A stretch of 64,000 bases of DNA from the NCBI GenBank assembly GCA_016196755.1, contig JACPXC010000048.1, positions 62,001 through 126,000 on the forward strand, in the 5' to 3' direction. Each line of letters starts with the position of its first letter. Position 1 is the stretch's first letter. The notes beneath the pieces are model-generated. The model did no database searches, had not been told where the DNA came from, and was given only the letters and a program-made list of their open reading frames with translations. Position numbers and translations under genes: made by a program. Shown one piece after another: positions 53,991-62,423 of this stretch. The stretch comes from Elusimicrobiota bacterium (GTDB lineage: Bacteria; Elusimicrobiota; Elusimicrobia; UBA1565).

Positions 53991-54659
53991 ATGTATCCCG
54001 CCGAAGCGGGTTTCCCTGCCGGTCTTGGGCCTATCGAAACAGAGCGAAGTTCGCGTCTGCAGAGCCGCGCGGCCGGCGGGGCCGAGGCACAGGCTATGTT
54101 TGAAGCGTGCCTCGCTGCGCATGCTTCAGGCAAGGACTACGATCGTATCCTCGAGGCATATCGGTTCGCCAAGACGATCGAGTACACTCACGCGGGCTTG
54201 TCGCCTGCGGCCTACCTTGCCCATCCTCTGCGGGTCGCCTGCCTGGCTATGCGCGCGGTGAAGCCTCTCGATGTCGAAACCGTGGTCGTGGCTCTAGTGC
54301 ACAATCTATTCGAGGTGTCGGGGCTTTCTATCGAAGACATGACCAAGAGCTTAAGCCGGCCCGTAGCCAATGTGATTTCCATATTGACGGTCGATCGCCG
54401 TTTGGCGTCCCGGACCGACACCGAGGCATATTATGAGCGGCTCGGTCGCGCCCCTCGGCCGGCCCGCATCGTTAAAATACTCGACAAGCTCGACAATCTC
54501 TTCCTCCTCTGCCTCAATCCGGACGACGCGGTTCGGAGCGCCTACCTCCGCGACGTGGAAGCGTTTATCCTCCCGATGGCGGCAAGGGATTTACCGGAGC
54601 TCTCGAGCTACCTGCGCTTCCTGATTGACGACTGCCGAAGGTTGGGACACAGGGGTTAG
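53991..54659 (+). CDS. SpoT/RelA-type HD-domain protein with degraded metal motif
   Basis: The 222-residue protein (ATG 53991; TTG also possible) has the helices of the ppGpp-hydrolase HD domain: YRFAKTIEYTHAGLSPAAYLAHPLRVACLAM (H78) and VVVALVHNLFEVSGLSIEDM. The usual HDxxED is HNLFEV here (H104-N105, E108-V109), so two metal/catalytic acids are missing. KILDKLDNLFLL resembles the later KLAD(R) block. It probably binds but may not hydrolyse a nucleotide. It is flanked by gmd/fcl and an SDR, 17 nt after the fcl stop. Confidence 0.65.
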   Translation: MYPAEAGFPAGLGPIETERSSRLQSRAAGGAEAQAMFEACLAAHASGKDYDRILEAYRFAKTIEYTHAGLSPAAYLAHPLRVACLAMRAVKPLDVETVVVALVHNLFEVSGLSIEDMTKSLSRPVANVISILTVDRRLASRTDTEAYYERLGRAPRPARIVKILDKLDNLFLLCLNPDDAVRSAYLRDVEAFILPMAARDLPELSSYLRFLIDDCRRLGHRG

Positions 54660-54662
54660 CGC

Positions 54663-55454
54663 ATGGACTTTGGAATTAAGGGAAGAGTCGCCGTAATCAC
54701 CGGCGCCAGCAAAGGCATGGGGAATGCCATTGCTACTGGCTTGGCCGCAGAGGGCGCCCACGTCTGTATCGTCGCCCGCGATCCCGAGACCTTGACCGCC
54801 GCGGCCGAAGCTATCCGCGGCGGGACCGGCGCTGATGTGATGACCATTCCTGGCGATGTCGCCGATGAGAGTTTTGCCCGCCGGATTGTAGACCAGACGC
54901 TTGCGAAGTGGGGACGTCTCGACATCGTGGTGAACAATGCAGGCGGGCCGCCTCCCGGGACGTTTCTCGAGCTCCCGGAATCGGCCTGGCAGCAGGCCTT
55001 GAACGTCAACTTCCTGAGCGCCGTGCGCCTAACCAAGCTGGCCGTTCCCATCATGAAGAGCAAGAGGTGGGGGCGTATCATCAGCCTCACCTCGACGCTC
55101 GCCAAAGAGCCATCGCCGGATTTGATCTTGTCGGGCAGCGCTCGCGCCGCGCTATCGTCTTTCTCCAAAGCCATCTCGATCGAGTTGGCGGGAGACAACA
55201 TCACGGTAAACACGGTCTGTCCCGGCAGCGTCCTGACGGGCCGGGCCGAGTCTTTGCTTCAGCGCGCGGCGGAAGCCGAGAAGATATCTTTTGAGAAGAT
55301 CCTCGCGCGCAGTCAGGCGGACATCCCTATCGGACGATTCGCTATGCCCGATGAGATCGCCGATCTAGTGGTTTTTTTGGCCTCCGAACGCGGAAGCTAT
55401 GTGACTGGCGCCACCCTAACGGCCGACGGCGGCTTAAGCAAAGGCCTTTTCTAG
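54663..55454 (+). CDS. SDR oxidoreductase of the FabG-like family lacking the YxxxK tetrad
   Basis: The Rossmann motif TGASKGMG (13-20) and NNAGG (91-95) are clear, with IISLTST before the active site. The usual YxxxK is replaced by S157-x3-R161 (LSGSARAAL), although the following region (SIELAGDNITVNTVCPGSV) is standard. Such non-canonical BKR-like SDRs are known as a subgroup. The substrate is unknown; it starts 3 nt after the HD gene stop and 3 nt before the kinase gene, forming one unit. Confidence 0.75.
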   Translation: MDFGIKGRVAVITGASKGMGNAIATGLAAEGAHVCIVARDPETLTAAAEAIRGGTGADVMTIPGDVADESFARRIVDQTLAKWGRLDIVVNNAGGPPPGTFLELPESAWQQALNVNFLSAVRLTKLAVPIMKSKRWGRIISLTSTLAKEPSPDLILSGSARAALSSFSKAISIELAGDNITVNTVCPGSVLTGRAESLLQRAAEAEKISFEKILARSQADIPIGRFAMPDEIADLVVFLASERGSYVTGATLTADGGLSKGLF

Positions 55455-55457
55455 CCG

Positions 55458-56549
55458 ATGTCTTCCGATGCGGGGAAGAAACCCCCGTCATCCCTCTTCT
55501 CGGCCGACATCTTTTCCCAGTCCACTCCCCGGTTCTCAATCCTCATGCCAGACTGCTCCGCGCGCGTGGAGGCCATCCTGCGGCAAGAATTCAGCCACCT
55601 TTCGATCTCACCCACCGCCGTGCTCAAAGCAGGCGGCATGGAGATCAATTCCAACAATTTCAAGATAGAGGGTCCGGGTAAGGCCTACCTATTGAAGCGG
55701 CTCGTCGGCAGCGAAGCGGAGCCGCTGCGGGTTCAACTCAGGCTCTTGCGCTGGCTGAACGAACGTGGCCATGCGGTCCCTCGTCTCGAAAACACAGCGA
55801 GAGGCGACGTCTTGGCTCGGGATGGGGCGGACGCATGGTGCCTTTTCGAGTTTATCTCAGGGGATTTCTTCTGCGGAGCGGCGGGACAACTCTCCGACGT
55901 CGCGAGCAAAATCGGCGAGATGCAGGCAGATCTCCGCCGACTCCCAGCGCGCCTGCATCCTGCGAGGAAATGGACTTACTCCATCGACCGCGAGCGGGAG
56001 GTGTTGCGTACGTTAGAGTCGCGGAGGAAAGACTGGCCGCGAATCTTCGGGAGCGTTCACGCCGAACTCCTGACCGCGAATTGGGCCCGCGTAGCGAGAG
56101 TTAGCGCGGGCTCGGGGGCTCGGAGGCAGGAAATCGAGACGGCTCCGTGGGAGGCTGCGCACTGCGATCTCCACCCACATAATATCTTGATGAAGGGGGA
56201 CAAATTGGCGGGGGTCGTAGATTTCGAGTCCTTCGTGTGGTTGCCTAGTGGAGTCTCCCTCGGCTACGCGGCTTACAAGCTTCTCAAGCAGCATGCGGTG
56301 CATCAATGGCATGGGCGATGGTCCGCCGCGGCTTCCGGCACGGCTCGCCGATTCTTCGACGCGCTGGCCGCGGCAGACCCCGTCTCCGGAGGCGACCGCT
56401 CGCGCTTGCGGCTTTTTGCGTTGGCCGAACTCTTCCGTCGCCTCCTCGTCGTATTTGAATTGAACCTCAGAGACGGAAATTCTGAATGGAATCACGTTCT
56501 TCCGATGCATTTGAGCGGGCTGGCAGAGATTGACTCCATATTTCAATAA
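55458..56549 (+). CDS. Aminoglycoside-phosphotransferase/choline-kinase-like kinase
   Basis: A 363-residue kinase-fold protein. N-lobe residues KAYLLKRLVGSEAEPLR include the ATP-binding Lys, and the catalytic loop is AHCDLHPHNILMKGDKLAGVVDFESF (catalytic Asp in CDLHPHN; metal Asp in VVDFE). This is the APH family layout. It could phosphorylate a sugar, choline or lipid intermediate in the glycan pathway. Its regulation and substrate are not evident. Confidence 0.8.
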   Translation: MSSDAGKKPPSSLFSADIFSQSTPRFSILMPDCSARVEAILRQEFSHLSISPTAVLKAGGMEINSNNFKIEGPGKAYLLKRLVGSEAEPLRVQLRLLRWLNERGHAVPRLENTARGDVLARDGADAWCLFEFISGDFFCGAAGQLSDVASKIGEMQADLRRLPARLHPARKWTYSIDREREVLRTLESRRKDWPRIFGSVHAELLTANWARVARVSAGSGARRQEIETAPWEAAHCDLHPHNILMKGDKLAGVVDFESFVWLPSGVSLGYAAYKLLKQHAVHQWHGRWSAAASGTARRFFDALAAADPVSGGDRSRLRLFALAELFRRLLVVFELNLRDGNSEWNHVLPMHLSGLAEIDSIFQ

Positions 56550-56587
56550 CCGCCGCCCGCCAGCGCGCGCCGCAGGTCGTTTATGGC

Positions 56588-57577
56588 CTAAACGGACAAG
56601 TCCTTCCAATACCCGTCATACTCTGCGCAAGCCTGCTCCAGGACCGGCCTATATCTAGGCGATATCAGCCCCGCAATAGCCTCCAAATGCTTCATCCGCT
56701 GACCGGCAGGAAGCGCGCCGGGAAGCCGCTGCTGGGTCATGATGACCGACAAGGCCGGTCCCGGCTTGCGTCCCAGAAAGCCGGCCATCGTCGCCAGAAC
56801 CGCATCCGGTTTCTCCACGAGCGTATCGTAGCGGACAAAGCAGACTCGGCCGGACGCCGCGCCGCCGGCAGCCTCGAACCCCCGGCGGGCTTCGTTCTGC
56901 AAGGCGGCGATGCTCAGGACGCATCGTTCCATCTCGGAGAGCTGGGCGTAGTCTTCCTGCCAGTCCAACGCCCACCACGGCCGGGGCTCCCCGGGAGCGG
57001 TGAAAAACAAGGAGAACACTTGACCGTCGTTAGCTCCGGAGCGCCTGCCCCAGCCGCGCTTGAACCAAGACATCGCCAAGGCGGCCGGGTCTCGCAGGAT
57101 GCTGACCAAGCGAACCTTTGGGAAGAGTTCAAAAATAACCGGGGCACTCGGAAGACCCTCATGGCAAATGTGCAGAGGCAACCGGCGCTCCTCCTTGAAG
57201 CGCCGGACCAATTCCTCCCGATCCTCGACCGCAGCCCTGGCTAAGAAGCTCGCCGCATCAGGCGCTCTATTTATGCATGAAAGGTCAACCTGCCTGCCAT
57301 TGAGCGAGCGTCCGATGGCCATGTTAAAGGCCATCGAATCCATCTCGAGATGGCTCAATGCGCGGAGCGTGTCGAGGTCCATCTTCCCAAGACGGTGCAG
57401 GATGAGCATGGTTTCGAAGGCAAGCGAGTATTGGATGAACTCAAGACCCTCGAATGCCGATATGACGGACCCAAGAAGGAACTTGCCGGCCCGGGTGATT
57501 CCGTCGACCATGACGAAGTCTTCGAAGAACCGGTACCGCGGGGCACAGGAAGCACGGAGGCTGGCTGGGTCGCTCAT
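56588..57577 (-). CDS. PAPS-dependent sulfotransferase
   Basis: The 329-residue protein starts at ATG 57577 (MSDPASLRASCAPRY); an in-frame extension to 57685 would overlap cysC and is not family-like. The PAPS 5'-phosphosulfate loop is VDGITRAGKFLLGSVISAF and the 3'-phosphate region is LVSILRDPAALAMSWFKRGW. RRFKEERRLPLHICHEG precedes it. It lies directly downstream of cysC, so it probably uses the PAPS made there to sulfate a glycan. Overall family similarity is moderate. Confidence 0.78.
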   Translation of the reverse strand: MSDPASLRASCAPRYRFFEDFVMVDGITRAGKFLLGSVISAFEGLEFIQYSLAFETMLILHRLGKMDLDTLRALSHLEMDSMAFNMAIGRSLNGRQVDLSCINRAPDAASFLARAAVEDREELVRRFKEERRLPLHICHEGLPSAPVIFELFPKVRLVSILRDPAALAMSWFKRGWGRRSGANDGQVFSLFFTAPGEPRPWWALDWQEDYAQLSEMERCVLSIAALQNEARRGFEAAGGAASGRVCFVRYDTLVEKPDAVLATMAGFLGRKPGPALSVIMTQQRLPGALPAGQRMKHLEAIAGLISPRYRPVLEQACAEYDGYWKDLSV

Positions 57578-57623
57578 ATTCTGGAGTACGCGGGCCGAAA
57601 TTGCCGAGACATAGCCCGGATCG

Positions 57624-58157
57624 TCATGCCTTCTCGGTACGCTTCTCGACGAACTCCAGCACCTTGGCGGCGCTCGCGGAGACATCCTCGCCAGCGGTGT
57701 CCAGAGTAAGGTTCGGGCTCGACGGCGCCTCGTAGGGCGTTTCCAGCGAAAGGCCGATGAAATTCTCCACCTGTCCGGCCAGCGCCTTCTTATAGAGGCC
57801 TTTCACATCGCGCCGGATGCATTCCTCTATGCTCGCCTTCACATATAGTTCCGCGAAGTGCGGCTCCAAGAGACGCCGGGCGTACTCGCGCCCCCGGCGA
57901 AAGGGCGAGATCACGGGCACCAGAACGTAGTCATACTTCCCGAGCGCTTCGCTGCACAAAGCGGCTAAACGCCGATTATTCTCGAGGATGTCGTCAGACG
58001 AGAACTTGAGGTCTCTGTGCAGAGTGCCGCGAACGGCGTCTCCGTCGAGTATAAGTACGCTCTTGCCGCGCTCGGTCAAGCCCCGCGCCACCGCCTGCGC
58101 GATGGTGCTCTTGCCGCTGCCGGATAGCCCGGTGAACCAGAGCACCAAGGTCCTCAT
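57624..58157 (-). CDS. cysC: Adenylylsulfate (APS) kinase
   Basis: CysC turns APS plus ATP into PAPS plus ADP. P-loop GLSGSGKST (residues 10-18), DGDAVRG (38-44), then LKFSSDDILENNRR, matching the DxxFSxxxRxENxRR block with a changed R. ISPFRRGREYARRLL and LDTAGEDVSASAAKVLEFV complete the fold. It is 177 residues and starts 4 nt inside the end of the ATP-sulfurylase fusion (ATGA). Confidence 0.92.
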   Translation of the reverse strand: MRTLVLWFTGLSGSGKSTIAQAVARGLTERGKSVLILDGDAVRGTLHRDLKFSSDDILENNRRLAALCSEALGKYDYVLVPVISPFRRGREYARRLLEPHFAELYVKASIEECIRRDVKGLYKKALAGQVENFIGLSLETPYEAPSSPNLTLDTAGEDVSASAAKVLEFVEKRTEKA

Positions 58158-60364
58158 CCGACGAACACTTCCTTCCCTTCGGCCAGACGCTCGAGAATCA
58201 GGTTGGAGATCGTGGGGCGCATGAACCAGTCCGGGGGCGGCGTCTTTCCGAGGAGGAACTGGCGCGCCTGTGTGCCGCTGATGTCCTCGAGCGCGTGGGC
58301 GTCGCCCACCTCGCTCCGGGACGCGTGCCGCCCAAGCGCGGGGGAATACCCGATCTCGGAATAGAATACTGGCACGATGCCGATATCCGGAAAACGACTG
58401 AAGATGACCTTCGAGTCGTCGGGGCCGTAGAAAGAGCCGACCCCGGTATGGTCGCGGCCGACGATGAAGTGGCTGCAACCGAAGTTCTGACGACAGAGGG
58501 CGGTGAAGACGGCCTCGCGAGGGCCGGCGTAGCGCGACCAGGTCGAGAACCCCGCAAACACGACGCGGTTGCTGGGGTAATGCTTCTCCATCATGAGCTC
58601 ATATGCCGCGATGATGGTATCCGCCGTGTAGTCGCCCGTCTTCTTCTTGCCGACGATGGGGTGCACGAACAGGCCATCCGCGCCGTACTGCTCCATCGCG
58701 CGCAGTTGGATGAACTCGTGGGACCGGTGAATGACGTTCCGCGTATGGAAGCCCACGATCTTCGACCAGCCACGGCTCTCGAATATGCTGCGCACTTGGC
58801 GGGGGGTGAGGTTGACGTAGGAGTGCGGCAAGAGCCTCCTACGCAGGAGCCGCACCTTGCCCCCCAAGAGAAACTCGCCGTAGGCCTTGAGGTGCTCCAC
58901 GCCCGGATGGCTATCGTTGGTGGTGGCGAAGACCTCGCGGGAGTACGCATCCTTCTCGAATGGATAGATGTCCTCGAGGTCGAGCACGCCGTAGGTCTCG
59001 CCGTCGGAGCGCGACACAAGAGCGACCTGCGAGCCGATCTTGAGCCGAGCACTATCTAAGGCGGAGACCGGGAGGATGATCGGGATCGTCCACGGCACGC
59101 CGGTCTTCAGGCGCATCTCCGAGAGCACGCACCGGTAATCCTCGCTCGTCAAGAACCCCTCCAGAGGACTGAAGGAACCCACACCGAGCTGCTCGAGATC
59201 CATCAGCAGCTCGTCGTCGAGGTGTACGCGGGGGAGACCGGAGAAATCCTCTCCGGGCGCCGGCGGCAGGAAACGGTCCACGAGGCGTCCGCCGTGGGGA
59301 GCGACGAGGAGGCCGTTCAAGTCACGGTCCAGCAGTTTCTGCGCGTCGAGCATCGGCGAGGCGGGCTGAGGACCCGCCATAGCGGCTTGCCGCACGAGCG
59401 CGTTCATCATGTTGACCGTCTCGACGGGGTACTTGCCCACCGCGGTCTCCTTGGTCAGCACGAAGCCCGTGACTCCGCTGAGAATGGTGCTCACGATGTC
59501 GTTCGCCTCGGCACGAGAAGGCTTTAGCTCCGAGGCCATGGTCTCCATGAGGTTGGAAGCAACGAATACCTCCTTGCCCGCTTCGCAGGCCCGCTGAATC
59601 AAATGCCGCTGGATGAGGGGGATGCGCTCGATGGGGACCTCGCGGCTCAGGTCGCCGCGGTCGATGAGGATGCCGTCGGCCTCCTGCAAGATCGCGTCCA
59701 CGTCCCGTAGGCCGCTCAAGGTTTCAATCTTGGCATACGTCACCGCCTCTGGATAGAGACGCTTGAATTCCTGGACCTGCTGCGCGCTATCCATGAACGA
59801 GAGCGTGAAATGCTTGATGCCGTGCTTCTTGGCCAGCTTCACTGCGGCGCGGTCCTTTTCGCTGAAAGGGGGCATGACGCGCCCGGGAAGGTCGCAATGC
59901 ACGCCCTTGCGGCTGCCGACGGAGCCCTCGATGATGACACGGCAGGAGATGAAGCCGGCGGAGCGGCATTGAGAGATGTCCTCGACCCGTAGGAGCACGG
60001 AATTGAAGTCCAGCGCTATAAGATCGCCCGGCCGGAAGAACTGGATGATGTCCGTTGGCGTGAAATAGAGGTCGTAGGCTCCGCAACGCATCTCTCGACC
60101 ATGGATGCGGACTAGCTCATTATTGAGAAACTGCACTGCGCCGCCACCCGGCATCATGCCTGTCCGGATTTGGCTCCCCTCCGTATCAATCGCGATGGGG
60201 ATGCCGCATCCTTTTAGCGCCTGGATGTAGCGCTCGATCTCCTCCAGAGGAACGTGCGAGAGGTTGATTCGAACCAAAAAGACGCCTCGCGCCGCGAAGC
60301 CGCGCAGAACCGCCTCTTGGAGCGAGGTCGGCCCCACCGTACATATGACCTTGATCGGTCGCAT
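58154..60364 (-). CDS. Pyruvate-kinase-like domain fused to ATP sulfurylase
   Basis: One 736-residue polypeptide. Residues 1-330 are pyruvate-kinase-like: VICTVGPT, RINLSH (32-37), DTEGSQIRTG (60-69), AKIE (K212, E214), DRGDLSREVP (D238), and KETAVGKYP at 305-313. The classic ATQMLESM is VASNLMETM, so the catalytic Thr appears as Ser270. The pyruvate-kinase C domain is absent. From about 345 an ATP sulfurylase follows: VGSFSPLEGFL, VNLTPRQVRSIFESRGWSKI, HTRNVIHRSHE (540-550; usual QTRNPxHxxH, so Gln is His and Pro is Val) and VGRDHTGVG (635-643). It would make APS for the overlapping cysC. A native kinase-sulfurylase fusion is unusual. Confidence 0.88.
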   Translation of the reverse strand: MRPIKVICTVGPTSLQEAVLRGFAARGVFLVRINLSHVPLEEIERYIQALKGCGIPIAIDTEGSQIRTGMMPGGGAVQFLNNELVRIHGREMRCGAYDLYFTPTDIIQFFRPGDLIALDFNSVLLRVEDISQCRSAGFISCRVIIEGSVGSRKGVHCDLPGRVMPPFSEKDRAAVKLAKKHGIKHFTLSFMDSAQQVQEFKRLYPEAVTYAKIETLSGLRDVDAILQEADGILIDRGDLSREVPIERIPLIQRHLIQRACEAGKEVFVASNLMETMASELKPSRAEANDIVSTILSGVTGFVLTKETAVGKYPVETVNMMNALVRQAAMAGPQPASPMLDAQKLLDRDLNGLLVAPHGGRLVDRFLPPAPGEDFSGLPRVHLDDELLMDLEQLGVGSFSPLEGFLTSEDYRCVLSEMRLKTGVPWTIPIILPVSALDSARLKIGSQVALVSRSDGETYGVLDLEDIYPFEKDAYSREVFATTNDSHPGVEHLKAYGEFLLGGKVRLLRRRLLPHSYVNLTPRQVRSIFESRGWSKIVGFHTRNVIHRSHEFIQLRAMEQYGADGLFVHPIVGKKKTGDYTADTIIAAYELMMEKHYPSNRVVFAGFSTWSRYAGPREAVFTALCRQNFGCSHFIVGRDHTGVGSFYGPDDSKVIFSRFPDIGIVPVFYSEIGYSPALGRHASRSEVGDAHALEDISGTQARQFLLGKTPPPDWFMRPTISNLILERLAEGKEVFVG

Positions 60365-60568
60365 GGGATTCTAAATAACTATAGAAGATACTCGGCCTCC
60401 CGTTCCAGCGCGGAATCGAGCAGGCACGGCGATTCCGCCACTGGCGCGACTCGCCATTCATACGTTGGAATCGCCCGTCGTTCATGCTTATCTTGCGTAG
60501 ACTATGGTGCTCCCCAAATTTGTATTCTTAGAAACAGTCAAGATGATGTCATCGTCTAGGCAGCGGGG
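60365..60568. other. Gene-free spacer between divergent genes
   Basis: About 204 bp between the minus-strand sulfate-activation gene and the plus-strand methyltransferase. It contains TAGAAT and TATAGT (minus strand, 60368-60373 and 60378-60383) near the fusion start, so the promoter is probably here. No open frame or clear hairpin is visible, and the sequence is noticeably AT-richer than its surroundings. Confidence 0.5.
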
Positions 60569-61189
60569 ATGTGGCCTTCGATGGCTGAAAATCTAGCCAG
60601 TACTTCCCGCATCTGGAATGAATGGGTCCTGACCCGTTCGCCAAAATATCCCAACGAGAGAGTGATTAAATTTGTTCTCCGGAACTTCCCCAGAGAAGTC
60701 GCAAACGGGACAAAGTTTCTAGACATGGGTTGTGGGAATGGGGTGAACAGCATATTCCTCCATAATGAAAATTTTCAGGTTTCAGGCTTCGACATATCTT
60801 CCTCCGGAGTCGAACGTGCTGTCGCCGGTACGGGGCGTTCGGAAAACTTCAAGGTCGCAGACATCAAAAAGGTGCCGTTCGATACCGCGCAGTTCGATGG
60901 ACTGATTTGCATTGGTGTCCTCGAAACCATCGACGACTCTTCGGCGGCGATGGCCGTCCATGAAGCGGCCCGCGTCCTCGCCCCCGGGGGGAAGGGGCTC
61001 TTCCTCTTCGCGGCCAAGGGAGATTTCAGGGAAGGCAATCCCCTAATTGCGAAGACACGCGACGAGTCGGAAGTTCGCGCACTTTTCTCCGGCCCGGGGT
61101 TCTCACGGGTTGACATCGATGAACACATCACAACGATCGAGAATCGAACGCGGTTGAATCGAGACTGGCTGGTCACCGTCTTCAAATAG
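60569..61189 (+). CDS. Class I SAM methyltransferase (UbiE/COQ5-like)
   Basis: A 206-residue protein with the Rossmann motif FLDMGCGNGVNSIFL (about 49-63), then GFDISSSGVERAV, DGLICIGVLETIDD and ARVLAPGGKGLFLFA. The target is not known. Start ATG 60569; a second ATG (60581) is possible. The gene stands apart from the sulfate module on the opposite strand. Confidence 0.82.
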   Translation: MWPSMAENLASTSRIWNEWVLTRSPKYPNERVIKFVLRNFPREVANGTKFLDMGCGNGVNSIFLHNENFQVSGFDISSSGVERAVAGTGRSENFKVADIKKVPFDTAQFDGLICIGVLETIDDSSAAMAVHEAARVLAPGGKGLFLFAAKGDFREGNPLIAKTRDESEVRALFSGPGFSRVDIDEHITTIENRTRLNRDWLVTVFK

Positions 61190-61210
61190 CCGGGAAGTAG
61201 AATCCGCCGC

Positions 61211-62422
61211 TCAAATCGCCGTGTAATCTTGCTTATTGTCTTCGATCCACGTGGTGATATCCTCCGGAGAAAAAGCGAGGCAGGTATAGTGGTCGATTAG
61301 ATCCTGTTCCGGACAATAGCTTGTCGTGCCATAGATGCGTTTGAGCGCCCTCATAGCCGACGATCCAAAAGAACCGCAGGACCGGATGAGAAAGGGAGCC
61401 AAGGTGATTTCGATGGGAAACTCGCTATGCTCACGGACGGCGATCAAGGCCGTGTTTGGCGACGCATGCCCGATGCGTTCCAACACGCTTGATACCTGGG
61501 CCTCGCTATTTCGCGGATGCGGTTTGATCAATAGGGATGAGGCTCCCTCGCGCTGGACCATCGCGTAGGCCAGCTTGACGATTGATCGAGTTAGCCGCTC
61601 GCTGTGGGGCTCGAGGTCGGGGTCATATGGCGCCAGCAAGAGAAGGGGAGTGTTCTCACCGCATCGCCGTGCCAGCTGCTCAAAATAGTCTCGAACCGCT
61701 TCGGGCAGGTCGGCGAAGAACCTGAGCATCGTGTCTCGGCCTATATGCGGGCGCAAGTCGTGCTGCACACGAGCCCAGGGCATCGGGAGGTTGAAAGAAT
61801 AGGCCTCGTCAACGGACATCCGCCTCGGCAAGACGGCGTCATCACCGAATAGCCCCGCCTTTAGGCGCTCAACGCTGGAGCGGCCCCCGCTTCGTAGAAA
61901 ATCGGAACAATGGCGGGAATAGAAGGTGAGTTCCGTGAGGCTCAACGAATCGAATCCATGAGGTGTATATATCTTTCGCGCCGAAGGAAAAATCCCATAG
62001 AGCGCTTGAACATCGGCATGATGGAAACAGGTCAGGTAGAGTTCGTCCACCTTCTTGGCTAGCAGGGCCCTTAAAGAAGGGTGCTCGGGCGGCAGGCCGA
62101 AGGCGGGGGCCAGCATCCGACGCAACCCGGAGACAGAGGCGGTGATGTCTCTCAGGCGTCGGAGCCTAGACCTGGGAGGCGCCCCGGATTTGATGTGCGG
62201 GGCGAGCGGCAGGCCTGAGATGTCGACCACCTCACTCCAGGCATGGGAGCGAGCCATGATGCGCATCTTATTCGCCAACGACTGCGTCGCCTCCGCCGAC
62301 TTGTCCATTGAAAACGCCAGCACATCCCTACCCGCGGGCAAGTTCCGTAACACGACGGCGGCGCTGGCGATATCATGGAGGGTATCCGCACGAAACAACC
62401 GGGTAGGGACCGCGGAATTCAT
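61211..62422 (-). CDS. Polysialyltransferase-like glycosyltransferase (tentative)
   Basis: A 403-residue soluble protein. It has the pattern of GT-B CMP-sugar transferases: YTPHGFDSL at about 156, then LLLLAPYDPDLEPHSE, and SLLIKPHPRN near residue ~298 with the HP motif, then FLIRSCGSFGSSAM with a Ser-rich donor loop. This resembles bacterial polysialyltransferase or related capsule enzymes. Support is moderate and only by pattern. It lies 1 nt after the neighbouring ABC exporter gene, suggesting co-transcription and a role in capsule assembly. Confidence 0.55.
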   Translation of the reverse strand: MNSAVPTRLFRADTLHDIASAAVVLRNLPAGRDVLAFSMDKSAEATQSLANKMRIMARSHAWSEVVDISGLPLAPHIKSGAPPRSRLRRLRDITASVSGLRRMLAPAFGLPPEHPSLRALLAKKVDELYLTCFHHADVQALYGIFPSARKIYTPHGFDSLSLTELTFYSRHCSDFLRSGGRSSVERLKAGLFGDDAVLPRRMSVDEAYSFNLPMPWARVQHDLRPHIGRDTMLRFFADLPEAVRDYFEQLARRCGENTPLLLLAPYDPDLEPHSERLTRSIVKLAYAMVQREGASSLLIKPHPRNSEAQVSSVLERIGHASPNTALIAVREHSEFPIEITLAPFLIRSCGSFGSSAMRALKRIYGTTSYCPEQDLIDHYTCLAFSPEDITTWIEDNKQDYTAI

Positions 62423-62423
62423 G

